64,000 nucleotides of DNA from Marinoscillum sp049115815 (GCA_049115815.1 JAGDZO010000002.1:124001-188000), one strand, 5' to 3'. Positions 9,590 through 18,539 are shown, numbered from the stretch's first letter. The notes: a model not told the origin generated them from the letters alone. Program-made: numbers and translations.

Positions 9590-11241
9590 AGAGGATCATA
9601 GCATCATTGTTAGTTTTTAGTGGTTTTGTGCTTTGCACAAGTGCTCAAGATGCCCCAGTAGGTGAAGTTGAAAATGCTCAGATCATTATCGAAAAGGACA
9701 AGCCCTTGACTTTGCCTAAAGCCACCAAAATATATAAGCCAGTTGAAGTTGAGATTGTTGACAATCAAGCATCCGATCTCAAATTTCAAGTTTCAGAACC
9801 AACAATAGAATTGGATCCTTTTGAGAGCAATATTGTCGTTCAACCTTACCAAAGTGTCTCAAAAGTGATCCCTAAAGATGGATACCTTAAAGTAGGCTTT
9901 GGAAATTACTTATCACCACTTGTATTGGGTAACTATATATATAAGGATAGAAAGAATCGCTTATCTGCACTTGTCGATATCGAATCATTTGCAAGAGGTC
10001 CGGTTCGAGAGGAAGAAAGTGCCTTTTCCAGGATGAAATTGGGGGCAACCTATGATCGTACACTAAAGAAGATGACACTAGGTAGTCAAGTAAACTATAG
10101 TAGAGAAGGCTATTATTTTTATGGTTATGATCCAGAATCAGAGTTGGTTAACCCTAATCCGTTATTGCTTGACGATAAGGTAGCTTACAATAGATTCAAT
10201 TTTGGCTTAAGTGCGATCTCTACTTCCAAGGGTGATTGGTCTTGGATGATTAAGCCAAGCATTGAGCTGACCAATATGCAAGCTGAGTCAGTGGATTTCA
10301 ACACGGAGTTTATCTTCAACAATCAGCTTGGCTTAACCTATGACATTTCCAAAACACTGTCTGTGTCATTGTTTTCCGATTATAATTTTGCGAATTATTC
10401 TAGTGGGTCAAATGATCAGAGGTATGTGTTTTCAGCTTCACCATATGCGAAGTGGCAAAACGAGAACCTAAGCATTATCGGTGGGGTCAATGTTGCACTT
10501 TCAGAAGACTTGTTGTCTAAGCAGACGAAGGTTTTTCCAAATATTAAGGCAAAATGGGATGCATCTGAGGAGCTTAGCATCAACGCAGAGGTTTCTGGAA
10601 ATACCAAACTAAACACCTTATCGCAGATTCAAGCAACGAATAGATACCTCAATGACTCATTGGGTATTTTGAATTATGATGAAAACATCAAAGTAGCTAT
10701 AGGGGGCTCTTATAAAATCTCGGAGCTGATGTCTATACAACCATATGTCAGTTATAGCAACTTTACCAATTGGCAGTTTTTTGCAGCCTCAGCTAATGAT
10801 AGTTCGAGGTTTGAATTGCTCACAGAGACTGGCTCGTTCGGTAAATTGACTTTTGGAACGGCCTTCAATTTGGTTAAGGGAGCCACGCAGTTATCGGCTG
10901 ATTTTATGTTTCATAGTTATCAAACGGATGTCTTACAAGAGGCATGGTATTTACCTACTTCACAAGTTTCACTTCATTTCGATCAATTAGTTGGAGAATC
11001 ATTGAGAATATATTCTTATTTAAATTTCATGAATGGCATCATAGGGCTCAACCCAACGACCCTTGAATCGATTAACTTAAATCCTATTTTGGACATGGGT
11101 ATTGGCATCAATTATAGGTTTAATGATTCATTTAGTGCATTTGCTGAGGTCAAGAATGTATTTGGAGTGGAATACGAACAATATCAAAATTATCCCGTGC
11201 GTGGTATAACAGGCAAATTGGGTTTTATATATCGGTTTTAA
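9586..11241 (+). CDS. TonB-dependent-receptor-like outer-membrane barrel
   Basis: A 551-residue exported protein. Residues 1-20 are a signal peptide (ends CTSAQ). Residues 25-110 carry a charged N-terminal region, and from about 115 onward there are repeated beta strands. The end, with 'FNDSFSAFAEVKNVFGVEYEQY' and 'GITGKLGFIYRF', is the typical last-strand pattern of TonB-dependent receptors. A normal plug domain is not visible and the protein is shorter than true receptors (700-1000 residues), so it may be a plug-less relative. Its ATG overlaps the stop of the TPR gene, which suggests the two proteins form one envelope system. Substrate unknown. Confidence 0.65.
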   Translation: MKRIIASLLVFSGFVLCTSAQDAPVGEVENAQIIIEKDKPLTLPKATKIYKPVEVEIVDNQASDLKFQVSEPTIELDPFESNIVVQPYQSVSKVIPKDGYLKVGFGNYLSPLVLGNYIYKDRKNRLSALVDIESFARGPVREEESAFSRMKLGATYDRTLKKMTLGSQVNYSREGYYFYGYDPESELVNPNPLLLDDKVAYNRFNFGLSAISTSKGDWSWMIKPSIELTNMQAESVDFNTEFIFNNQLGLTYDISKTLSVSLFSDYNFANYSSGSNDQRYVFSASPYAKWQNENLSIIGGVNVALSEDLLSKQTKVFPNIKAKWDASEELSINAEVSGNTKLNTLSQIQATNRYLNDSLGILNYDENIKVAIGGSYKISELMSIQPYVSYSNFTNWQFFAASANDSSRFELLTETGSFGKLTFGTAFNLVKGATQLSADFMFHSYQTDVLQEAWYLPTSQVSLHFDQLVGESLRIYSYLNFMNGIIGLNPTTLESINLNPILDMGIGINYRFNDSFSAFAEVKNVFGVEYEQYQNYPVRGITGKLGFIYRF

Positions 11242-11329
11242 TGTAGCATATTCGCATGCAAAAGATAAAAGTTCAGTGTTTTAGAATATTGAAGATTTTG
11301 TTAACTTGGATGCATATAAATCTAATCTA

Positions 11330-12415
11330 ATGGCGAAAGACAAAAATAAAAACGAAGATCCAGAGGAGGAAAAAAAGGACATGTTCGATGATGATGAGGA
11401 TTTCGGTCTTCCTGATTTAGAATATGACGAGTTGGATGATGAGGATGAAGATGATGACGAGGATGATGCGCCTGAAGCATCTACAGCAAGCGAAGAAGCT
11501 GCAGTAGAGGAGGAGGCCACCGATGACTCAGCTGAAGAATCTTCTGATCTTGATGTAGAGAATCTAGATGATATTGAACTGTCTGATGATGACCTTGAGA
11601 TATCTGAAGAGCAGGAAGATTGGGAAAAAGAACTTGAAAAAGAGCTGGAAAGTGAGCTGGAAACTGACGAAGATGCTAATGCCTTTTACGAGGAAGAGTC
11701 TTTCGATGAGTTTGACACATCTTCAGATGACGAGACTCCAGAGATCAAGGATAGCACCTTTGAGATAGACGAGCCTGAGCCAGAAGCCGAGATTGAAGCT
11801 TTTGATGATAGTGCATTTGAGGACTCCACTCCCGAACCTGTTGCTGCGGCACCTGCACCTGCTGCCAAGAAAGAAGCTCCAGTTGCTTCTGTGTATGCCA
11901 ATGATGCGGAAAAGGCAGCTAACAAGGCCAAGTTTGTAAGAACAGTGGTAATCGGTACGGTATTGATTGTTGCCGTGGCGTTTGCTTTGATTTACTTCTT
12001 TGATGGCGAGTCAGGAGATAAGGAAAAAGAAATCGCGAAAACTGAGAAACCAGTGGTGAAAAAGCCTGTGGCTGAGAAGCCAAAAGAAGAGGTGAAGCCA
12101 AAAGAGGTTGTGAAACCTAAGCCTACACCGAAACCGGTTGCACAGACCATGCCTGAAGGACAAGTAACCAAGTTGGAACAGCCTACTGGTAAGACCTATG
12201 TAATTGTTGGTAGTTTCTTTGACGATGATATCGCAACGGATTACGCCAATGAATTGGCTGCAACAGGAAAAAGCCCTATTGTAATTCCTCCGTTTAGAGA
12301 TTCGAGATATTATAGGGTAGCTGTGGCTCAATTCGAAAACTTCAAAGATGCCCAGTCAAGTCTGGATGGCTTCAAAGAAGAGTTCGGAGCGGAAATTTGG
12401 CCTCTTAGATATTGA
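11330..12415 (+). CDS. single-pass membrane protein with C-terminal SPOR domain
   Basis: A 361-residue protein. Residues 1-190 are extremely acidic (runs of D and E). A single membrane segment lies at about 204-223 (TVVIGTVLIVAVAFALIYFF). A Lys/Pro-rich periplasmic linker (KPKEEVKPKEVVKPKPTPK) follows, then a SPOR domain at about 285-361 (KTYVIVGSFFDDDIATDYAN, YYRVAVAQFENF). SPOR domains bind denuded glycan strands at the division septum. The order implies a cytoplasmic acidic tail and a periplasmic SPOR head. An in-frame TTG at 11306 was not used because the ATG at 11330 gives a normal start. A hairpin terminator follows. Confidence 0.85.
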   Translation: MAKDKNKNEDPEEEKKDMFDDDEDFGLPDLEYDELDDEDEDDDEDDAPEASTASEEAAVEEEATDDSAEESSDLDVENLDDIELSDDDLEISEEQEDWEKELEKELESELETDEDANAFYEEESFDEFDTSSDDETPEIKDSTFEIDEPEPEAEIEAFDDSAFEDSTPEPVAAAPAPAAKKEAPVASVYANDAEKAANKAKFVRTVVIGTVLIVAVAFALIYFFDGESGDKEKEIAKTEKPVVKKPVAEKPKEEVKPKEVVKPKPTPKPVAQTMPEGQVTKLEQPTGKTYVIVGSFFDDDIATDYANELAATGKSPIVIPPFRDSRYYRVAVAQFENFKDAQSSLDGFKEEFGAEIWPLRY

Positions 12416-12434
12416 TCTTAAATGTTTAACAATG

Positions 12435-12481
12435 AATCGTTTAGCACATCGTTAGTTGATGGGTTAAACGATTTTTTTTTG
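12435..12481 (+). terminator. rho-independent terminator after the SPOR gene
   Basis: AATCGTTTA (12435-12443) pairs with TAAACGATT (12465-12473), and the right arm runs straight into a T run. It lies 20 bases after the SPOR-gene stop and separates it from exbB. Confidence 0.7.
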
Positions 12482-12494
12482 TCCTGATATTTTT

Positions 12495-13160
12495 ATGAAT
12501 AACATATTACTTCAAGTGGATACAACCGAAGCATTAGAAACCATTTCAGTCTTAGACTTATTGCTCAACGGCGGTTACATGATGATTCCCATCATCTTAT
12601 TATGGATTGGTGCGATTTTCATTTTTGTCGAGCGATTGCTGGTAATAAAGAGCGCATCCAACACGCCGAGTAGTTTCAAAGATCAAATAAGGTCGATGGT
12701 TTCGCAAGGTGAAATTGATGGAGCAAGATTGCTATGCGCAGAAACCAATACACCTGTGGCTAGAATGATAGAGAAAGGCATCAGTCGAATAGGGAGCCCG
12801 CTAAAGAACATTGAAGTGAGCATCGAGAACATCGGTAAGATCGAAATCTACCGTCTTGAAAAGAACCTCAGTATGCTGGCGACTATTTCTGGTTCAGCCC
12901 CGATGATTGGTTTTCTAGGAACCGTCACAGGAATGATACAGGCTTTTATCGCTATAGCGCAAGAGGAAGGTGCTGTAAGTCCTAAGTTGCTTTCGAGTGG
13001 AATTTATGAAGCAATGGTCACCACCGCTGCAGGACTTTTTGTAGGGATTTTGGCTTACTTGGGTTATAATTATTTGATCTCAAGAGTTCAGAAGCTGATT
13101 CATAATATGGAATATTCAGCCATTGATTTTGTTGACCTTCTTCAAGAACCACACAAATGA
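12495..13160 (+). CDS. exbB: MotA/TolQ/ExbB proton channel family protein
   Basis: A 221-residue inner-membrane protein with the three membrane segments of the ExbB/TolQ family: about residues 26-50 (MIPIILLWIGAIFIFVERLL), about 115-140 (ATISGSAPMIGFLGTVTGM) and about 160-185 (MVTTAAGLFVGILAYLGYN). The 'APMIGFLGTVTGMIQAF' and 'TTAAGLFVGI' motifs are diagnostic of the proton-channel core. With ExbD and TonB, encoded directly downstream, it would convert the proton gradient into force on outer-membrane receptors; this window alone carries several candidate TonB clients. The ATG of exbD overlaps its stop by 4 bases. ExbB versus TolQ cannot be fully separated by eye, but the TonB-like neighbour favours ExbB. 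Confidence 0.88.
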   Translation: MNNILLQVDTTEALETISVLDLLLNGGYMMIPIILLWIGAIFIFVERLLVIKSASNTPSSFKDQIRSMVSQGEIDGARLLCAETNTPVARMIEKGISRIGSPLKNIEVSIENIGKIEIYRLEKNLSMLATISGSAPMIGFLGTVTGMIQAFIAIAQEEGAVSPKLLSSGIYEAMVTTAAGLFVGILAYLGYNYLISRVQKLIHNMEYSAIDFVDLLQEPHK

Positions 13161-13546
13161 ATTTAAACTCAAAACATAAGGTAGAAGCATCGTTTAGCAT
13201 GTCGTCTATGACAGACGTTATCTTTCTGTTATTGATTTTTTTCATGCTGACCTCTTCATTTATTACTCCGTCAGGACTTCCGGTCAATTTGCCATCGAGC
13301 AAGAGTTCTGCCATTGTTATGCAGAAAGTAAGTGTGACCATCACAGATGATCTGCAATACTTTGTTAACGACGAGGAGGTGAACATTAATCAACTGGAAG
13401 GCGTGCTTCGCAATGAGTTTGCGGGCAAGGAAGGTGTTGTCGTATTGCACTGTGATAAGTCTGTGCCTGTGGAATATGTAGTGTCGGTAGCAGGGATAGC
13501 GACAGCTCTAGAGGCCAAGGTTTCTATTGCTACCAAACCAGAATAA
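13157..13546 (+). CDS. exbD: ExbD/TolR family biopolymer transport protein
   Basis: A 129-residue protein with one N-terminal membrane segment containing the essential aspartate, Asp20, in 'SSMTDVIFLLLIFFMLTSSF', followed by a periplasmic domain of about 85 residues (VSVTITDDLQYFVNDEEV, VVLHCDKSVPVEYVVSV). This is the standard ExbD/TolR layout. It overlaps exbB by ATGA and ends 2 bases before the tonB-like gene, so the three are one translational unit. It forms the proton channel with ExbB. Confidence 0.9.
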   Translation: MNLNSKHKVEASFSMSSMTDVIFLLLIFFMLTSSFITPSGLPVNLPSSKSSAIVMQKVSVTITDDLQYFVNDEEVNINQLEGVLRNEFAGKEGVVVLHCDKSVPVEYVVSVAGIATALEAKVSIATKPE

Positions 13547-13548
13547 TA

Positions 13549-14514
13549 GTGCCCGATCAGGATAAAAAATATCGTAGAATTGGTTGGTTTACGTCTTTGA
13601 CGGTGCAGCTGGTAATGCTTTTGATCTTTTATTTTCTCATTGCTTGGAAAGAGCCTTTTCCCCCATTGCCGACATACGGAATAGAAGTAAGTTTTGGTAG
13701 CGTGGAGCAAGCTGCTGCTAGTCAATCCAATTCAGACACTCAGGAGGAACTGGAAGAGCCAACCGAACCTGTGGATGAGGTCTTAGAGGAGTCTTCAGAA
13801 GAAATTGATGAAGAGGTAGTAGAAAGTCCGATTGAACCAATAGAGCCCATTGAAGAGGTAGTGGAAGAAGCTCCTGACGAGCCCGTAGAGGTAATCAATG
13901 ATGAGCCTTCGCCTGACGTGGTAGAAGAGTCTTCGGAAGAAGCAATAGAGACAAGTGAAGAAATTGTAGAGGAGGTGCCGGAAGAAGAACCGGCGGAGGA
14001 AGTTGAGGAAATTAGGGAGGAACCAGCCGATGAGATTGAAGAGCCCGTGGAACCGGCGGACGAGCCAGAAGATTCTCCCGCTGAAGAATCCAATGAGGAA
14101 GAAGGTGTCAATACCCAGGGTGATGAAGTGAATTCTGAAGAAGTATCTGATACAAAAGGAGATACAGAGGGTGAAGGTGAAGTGGGCACGGTAGAAGGTA
14201 CCATTGACGATAGAGCCATCATGGGAGAAGCGGGCAATTCTCAAGGAGCCAGTTTACAGTTGACTGGTTGGAGTTGGGATGCACCCCCAGAGCCTGACGA
14301 TCAATCCGCTGAAGATGGTGAAATAGTATTCGAAATCGAAATAGATTCGGACGGTTATATTCTCAAGGTGACACCCAAGCGATACACAGTTTCACCGGCA
14401 CTCATGCTCAAATACAAGCAATCCGTTGAGCGATTGACATTCAGCCAGTTGGAAGGTGAAATGGCCGCCTCCAAGTCGGTCGGTACCATCACTTTCCTGA
14501 TTACAACGAAATAA
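13549..14514 (+). CDS. TonB-like energy transducer with an acidic linker
   Basis: A 321-residue protein starting at GTG, 2 bases after exbD. A single N-terminal membrane anchor lies at about residues 14-34 (SLTVQLVMLLIFYFLIAW). Residues about 60-200 are a very acidic Pro/Glu/Ser linker (repeats of VVEE, EEP, EPIEE). The C-terminal 90 residues, containing 'GEIVFEIEIDSDGYILKVTPKRYTVSPAL', look like a TonB/TolA-type C-terminal domain. Position after exbBD supports a TonB or TolA role. The oddity is the linker: in classical TonB it is Pro/Lys-rich or balanced, here it is strongly negative over some 140 residues. It is followed 1 base later by folC. Confidence 0.7.
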   Translation: MPDQDKKYRRIGWFTSLTVQLVMLLIFYFLIAWKEPFPPLPTYGIEVSFGSVEQAAASQSNSDTQEELEEPTEPVDEVLEESSEEIDEEVVESPIEPIEPIEEVVEEAPDEPVEVINDEPSPDVVEESSEEAIETSEEIVEEVPEEEPAEEVEEIREEPADEIEEPVEPADEPEDSPAEESNEEEGVNTQGDEVNSEEVSDTKGDTEGEGEVGTVEGTIDDRAIMGEAGNSQGASLQLTGWSWDAPPEPDDQSAEDGEIVFEIEIDSDGYILKVTPKRYTVSPALMLKYKQSVERLTFSQLEGEMAASKSVGTITFLITTK

Positions 14515-14515
14515 G

Positions 14516-15811
14516 ATGAATTTTAGCGAGGCGATGCATTATTTAATGCAAAAACTCCCGATGTTTCAAAGGCAAGGCAAGGCGGCTCTGAAACCAGATT
14601 TGAGTAACACGATTGCTTTGATGGAAGGTCTTGGTAACCCTCACTTCCAATTCAAATCTGTTCATATAGCTGGTACCAATGGAAAAGGAACTTCTGCACA
14701 CGCTATAGCATCTATTCTACAAGCAGCAGGTTATAGTACAGGCTTATATACCTCGCCGCATCTCAAATCATTTACCGAAAGAATCAGAATTGGTGGAAAA
14801 ATGATCTCTGAAGAGTCTGTGGCAGCTTTTGTTACAAAATATCAATCACTAATAGAGGAGATTAATCCATCATTTTTTGAGGTGACCGTAGCTATGGCTT
14901 TTGATTATTTTGCCAGAGAGAAAGTAGATATAGCGGTGATAGAAACTGGTCTTGGAGGAAGATTAGATTCAACCAATGTGATTGATCCTTTGGTGTCACT
15001 GATCACCATGATCGATTATGATCATGCCGATATTTTAGGAAATACTCTTGAAAAGATCGCTGGAGAAAAGGCGGGTATTATCAAAGCAAATAGACCTGTT
15101 GTCATAGGTGCAGATCAACCAGATTTGCTCCATGTTTTTCGGCAAAAAGCCACTTCTGTCAATGCTCATATGAGTTTGGCGAAGCATTATCAAATGGAGG
15201 TAATCGCTAATGATGGAATCAACCAAGTAATAAGAGTAAAAGCATCTGGAAATAAAGAAGAAGAGATTATTGATTTTGTAACCGATATCACTGCGGAATA
15301 TTTCGTTAAGAATCTCGCAGGTATATTATGCACGATAGATGAATTAGTAAAGGCAGGATTTGATATTAATCAGAAAGCTATATCAAAGGGTCTTAAAAAA
15401 ATCAAGACCTCAACCGGGCTTCTTGGAAGATGGCAATTGCTATCTAGTGAGCCAAAAGTATTTGCAGATATCAGTCATAACATTGGAGGTGTTTCGGCTT
15501 TGTTGAAACAGATTGATGGTACTGATTATAATCATTTGCACCTTGTATATGGCACTGTTAGGGATAAGGAAGTAGACAAGATTTTGGCTTTGCTTCCAAA
15601 AAATGCCAATTATTACTTCACACAATCACATGTGCCTAGGTCTATGGCGGTTGAGGATTTGGTTGAAATAGCAAAGACTATGGAAATAGTAGGAGGATCT
15701 TTTGAAAATGTAAATGACGCCATTGATGAAGCAAAAAAGTTTGCAGAGAAAAATGACTTGATCGTGGTGTTTGGGAGTACTTTTGTAGTCGCTGAAATCG
15801 ACGATCTGTGA
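14516..15811 (+). CDS. folC: bifunctional folylpolyglutamate synthase/dihydrofolate synthase
   Basis: This 431-residue Mur-ligase-family enzyme adds glutamate to dihydropteroate and to folates using ATP in the cytoplasm. The P-loop is at residues 53-60 (GTNGKGTS). Family motifs follow in order: 'GLYTSPHLKSFTERI', 'FFEVTVAMAFDYFA', 'VIETGLGGRLDSTNVI' and 'DYDHADILGNTLEKIAGEKAGII'. The C-terminal domain carries 'ADISHNIGG' and 'VYGTVRDKEV', where the usual DGAHN is changed to DISHN. The ATG lies 1 base after the tonB-like stop, and the trmB start overlaps its stop, so it sits inside a dense operon. Confidence 0.95.
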   Translation: MNFSEAMHYLMQKLPMFQRQGKAALKPDLSNTIALMEGLGNPHFQFKSVHIAGTNGKGTSAHAIASILQAAGYSTGLYTSPHLKSFTERIRIGGKMISEESVAAFVTKYQSLIEEINPSFFEVTVAMAFDYFAREKVDIAVIETGLGGRLDSTNVIDPLVSLITMIDYDHADILGNTLEKIAGEKAGIIKANRPVVIGADQPDLLHVFRQKATSVNAHMSLAKHYQMEVIANDGINQVIRVKASGNKEEEIIDFVTDITAEYFVKNLAGILCTIDELVKAGFDINQKAISKGLKKIKTSTGLLGRWQLLSSEPKVFADISHNIGGVSALLKQIDGTDYNHLHLVYGTVRDKEVDKILALLPKNANYYFTQSHVPRSMAVEDLVEIAKTMEIVGGSFENVNDAIDEAKKFAEKNDLIVVFGSTFVVAEIDDL

Positions 15812-16461
15812 GAAAGAAACTGATTCGATTTGCTGAGAATGCAAATAGAGACAACATAATAGAGCCGGGAAAAGATATTCATCAAGAAATAAAAGGCTCA
15901 TGGAACCAACGATATTTTAAAAACGAGCGTCCTATCACTGTTGAGTTGGGATGTGGAGATGGTGAGTATACCGTGGGCTTGGCGGGTATTGAACCTATGA
16001 GAAACTACATAGGCGTAGACATCAAAGGGGATAGGTTATATCAGGGGAGTACTCGGGCTATTGCCGAAGGATATGCGAATGTGGGTTTTTTACGAACCCA
16101 GATGCATATGTTGGATCAGTTTTTTGAAGAGGGAGAGGTCGATGAGTTTTGGTTGACATTTCCAGACCCAAGACCTAAAAAGGGAGATATTCGGAGGAGG
16201 TTGACCAACCCCAGATATTTAGGGATTTATAAAAAGCTCTGTAAGCAGAACGGAGCCTTTAAGTTTAAGACTGACAGTACCTCATTGTTTGAGTACACAT
16301 TGGAGGTACTAGAAAAAGAGTTTAAGGTGAATAATCTAGAGTATACCCATGATTTGTATAGGTCTGAATTACTTGAAGATCATTATGGGATCAAGACTAA
16401 ATACGAACAGATTTGGTCAGAAAAGGGAGAATTGATTAAGTATTTAAAATTTAATTTTTAG
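15808..16461 (+). CDS. trmB: tRNA (guanine-N7-)-methyltransferase
   Basis: A 217-residue SAM-dependent enzyme that makes m7G46 in tRNA. The SAM-binding motif is at about residues 46-60 (VELGCGDGEYTVGLA), followed by 'NYIGVDIKGDRLYQG' and the family hallmark 'FPDPRPKKGDIRRRLTNPRYL'. The start is GTG, overlapping the folC stop as GTGA, which implies translational coupling. Length is normal for bacterial TrmB. A small FKBP lipoprotein follows after 2 bases. Confidence 0.93.
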   Translation: MRKKLIRFAENANRDNIIEPGKDIHQEIKGSWNQRYFKNERPITVELGCGDGEYTVGLAGIEPMRNYIGVDIKGDRLYQGSTRAIAEGYANVGFLRTQMHMLDQFFEEGEVDEFWLTFPDPRPKKGDIRRRLTNPRYLGIYKKLCKQNGAFKFKTDSTSLFEYTLEVLEKEFKVNNLEYTHDLYRSELLEDHYGIKTKYEQIWSEKGELIKYLKFNF

Positions 16462-16463
16462 TA

Positions 16464-16961
16464 ATGATTGAGAAGATTAAGAATGGAGTTTTTGGTTTGG
16501 TGCTGTTGTCAATGTTGGTTTTTGTATCCTGTTTGGAAGGGATAGAGCCACCTGAGCAAATCTTACCATGGGAAACCGAACAATTCGAGACGGATCAGAA
16601 CTTGATTAAGAAGTATCTTGATGAGAATAATATTAGCTACTTGGCAGACACCACATATGGTTTGAAGTACGTGTTATTGGATAGTGGCAATGAAACCAGA
16701 CCTAACTACAATAGTGATGTAACCGTGAACTATGCAGGTTGGATACTTGGAGATACAGTCAATTTTGATGCTGGCGATAGTGTCACTTTCCCATTAAATC
16801 GATTGATTCCTGGATGGATAGTCTTGATGCCATATATGGGTGTAGGTGGGACTATGGAAATGTATATTCCATCTAGCATGGCATATGGCACTCGAGGTGC
16901 GGGTAGTATACCACCAAATTCAAATTTGGTTTTTAGGATAGATTTATTGGATGTGGATTGA
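16464..16961 (+). CDS. FKBP-type peptidyl-prolyl isomerase lipoprotein
   Basis: A 165-residue lipoprotein (lipobox Cys23 in FVSC). Residues about 75-165 are one FKBP domain: 'VTVNYAGWIL', 'NRLIPGWIVLMPYMGVGGTMEMYIPSSMAYG' and 'IPPNSNLVFRIDLLDV'. It should accelerate prolyl isomerisation of proteins in the periplasm or at the outer-membrane inner face. The FKBP core residues (FD, PGW, YG, IPPNS) are retained, so activity is likely. It is the last gene of the exbB-to-FKBP operon and faces the minus-strand TrpF-like gene 5 bases away. Confidence 0.88.
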   Translation: MIEKIKNGVFGLVLLSMLVFVSCLEGIEPPEQILPWETEQFETDQNLIKKYLDENNISYLADTTYGLKYVLLDSGNETRPNYNSDVTVNYAGWILGDTVNFDAGDSVTFPLNRLIPGWIVLMPYMGVGGTMEMYIPSSMAYGTRGAGSIPPNSNLVFRIDLLDVD

Positions 16962-16966
16962 ATTTC

Positions 16967-17581
16967 TCAATCCTCCAATAACTCCAAAATATCCATGACA
17001 TTGTCATAGTCTTTGAAGCCCGGGCGCTCTTCGGGACTGCCCTCCAATTCAAGTCCCAACAAGTGTGGTTGATCCAATAGGCTCTCGACATCCTCTGGCT
17101 TGTTGGTATAACCTATGATTACCGGAGACTTCCCTGAGAGAAGCTTGTTTAAAGAATTGTAGGTTTCTTCTTGATAATCGGTGGTCGCCACTACTGTGTA
17201 TTTAGCCAATTCACTAGCCATTTCGAGTTTAGCAGGCAGGGATTCGAGATCTTCCTTACTTCGCATTACTGCCTTATAAATGAGGCCGACATTGACATCT
17301 TGAAGCTCTTCTAATTGCTCCAAATTCTGTACTTCTACATAATCCAGATTGAATTGCTCAACCGCCAATTTGATTTCAGCCGTATGTGCATTCTTAAACT
17401 CTCCGCAAAATTTAACACCCGCCAACCAATTGGTGATTTCTGTGAATTTTTCATTGTCTACAAAACCTTCAGTACCTTCTTCCAGGTTGAATCCTAGAAT
17501 GTCCACCATCATTCCTGCACAGTAACGTGCATCGCTGAGGTTGTCTATTTTACTGATTTTCACAAAAGTTTTTAATGCCAT
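16967..17581 (-). CDS. TrpF-like beta/alpha-barrel protein, catalytic residues altered
   Basis: A 204-residue protein whose beginning and end follow phosphoribosylanthranilate isomerase (TrpF): 'FVKISKIDNLSDARYCAGMMVDILGFNL' matches the TrpF start (vKiCGit...da..a...gad.lGf), and 'GLELEGSPEERPGFKDYDNVMDILELLE' matches its end (l.SGvE..pG.KD...i). The catalytic Cys of the KICG motif is Ser here (KISK), and the phosphate-binding segments are poorly kept. No other trp gene is nearby. A shared fold is likely, TrpF activity is unlikely. The ATG at 17579-17581 is preferred over an upstream in-frame TTG (17602) because the TrpF-like first strand begins there. True function unknown. Confidence 0.6.
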   Translation of the reverse strand: MALKTFVKISKIDNLSDARYCAGMMVDILGFNLEEGTEGFVDNEKFTEITNWLAGVKFCGEFKNAHTAEIKLAVEQFNLDYVEVQNLEQLEELQDVNVGLIYKAVMRSKEDLESLPAKLEMASELAKYTVVATTDYQEETYNSLNKLLSGKSPVIIGYTNKPEDVESLLDQPHLLGLELEGSPEERPGFKDYDNVMDILELLED

Positions 17582-17800
17582 AGTTTGAGCTTTGAAGTGC
17601 AAAAGAAATCAAAAATAGCTGTCCTTTGATCTCGATTTTTGTATTTCCTAAGAATTGGTATTCATACTTGAGTCTGTGATTATGTCTGCTCTTAGACTTT
17701 TAATTAGAAAATCTATTCTATCTCACTTCGGATGGGGTTGGATAACCAATGAATTTGATAATTTACATTTATTCAAAACACCTTTATTAAATCCAATTCG

Positions 17801-18487
17801 TTGAATCCCGAGTCTCAAACTGCAATACTCATTTTTTCCAGAACGGCATCTGCCGAATCTGGTCGCAAGAGGCTATTGGGAAATAGTAGAAGTAATGTTG
17901 AACTACTTCAGAAGCTTTGGATGAAAACACATCAGGCTGCTACTCAGACTTCTTTTAATGTATTCACTCTTACTCAGAAAGATCAATCTGGAGAAAATTT
18001 TGGACAGAGACTAAGTGGGGCCATAGAGCACGTATTTTCCTTAGGCTACCAACGAGTGATTACAATAGGTAGCGATTGCCCTGAGTTATCCACTGAAGAC
18101 ATCAGTAAGGCCCATGCGCTACTCCTGGAAGGTAAGGCAGTAATTGGGCCGGATAAAAGAGGAGGTACCTATTTGATTGGACTGACCAAAGCGCAATTCA
18201 ATAAAGATGAGTTTCAAAATTTACCTTGGAAGACCAGTTCGCTAGCAGAGAATCTAGGAGCTATGCTCGTAAAGGTTCAGTATAAAATGGCTATGCTTGA
18301 TGCCAAGAGCGATTTGAATAACAGATTCGATGTAGTTCTGATGTCTCGCGCTTCATACTCATTTAGAAAGCTATTTGCATTGACCTTTTCTAAATGCTAC
18401 AAAAATGTTGATACAATTCTAAAGCAAACTCTTGTAGACTTTTCCCTAATCCTAAGAGGGCCACCAAGATTTATTCTTCCCGAATAG
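17801..18487 (+). CDS. DUF2064 / TIGR04282-type glycosyltransferase-like protein
   Basis: A 228-residue GT-A-like protein. It carries 'AILIFSRTASAESGRKRLL' at the N-terminus, 'QSGENFGQRLSGAIEHVFSLGY' and 'VITIGSDCPELSTEDISKAHALL', ending with 'VIGPDKRGGTYLIGL', the nucleotide-sugar transferase-like signature of DUF2064. Members are annotated as TIGR04282 arsenosugar biosynthesis glycosyltransferases, but that name rests on one pathway context that is absent here. No in-frame ATG gives this N-terminus, so a TTG start at 17801 is used. It lies 52 bases before the SusC gene on the same strand and may belong to the uptake locus. Confidence 0.7.
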   Translation: MNPESQTAILIFSRTASAESGRKRLLGNSRSNVELLQKLWMKTHQAATQTSFNVFTLTQKDQSGENFGQRLSGAIEHVFSLGYQRVITIGSDCPELSTEDISKAHALLLEGKAVIGPDKRGGTYLIGLTKAQFNKDEFQNLPWKTSSLAENLGAMLVKVQYKMAMLDAKSDLNNRFDVVLMSRASYSFRKLFALTFSKCYKNVDTILKQTLVDFSLILRGPPRFILPE

Positions 18488-18509
18488 TTTGTTAAGAAGT
18501 CTATAATCA

Positions 18510-18526
18510 GGATCATTCTTTGATCC
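18510..18526 (+). other. small hairpin just upstream of the SusC start
   Basis: GGATCA (18510-18515) and TGATCC (18521-18526) are perfect inverted arms around a 5-base loop, ending 13 bases before the SusC ATG. It could hide the ribosome-binding region or be an operator. This is too short to be certain. Confidence 0.3.
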
Positions 18527-18539
18527 ATTTTTCAATTCT

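Noticed and set aside
13740..14244. Long serine- or phenylalanine-rich reading frames on the minus strand
   Set aside because: They are mirror images of the acidic Glu-codon-rich linker of the TonB-like gene; similar antisense frames over 3393-3869 and 11281-11520 have the same cause.
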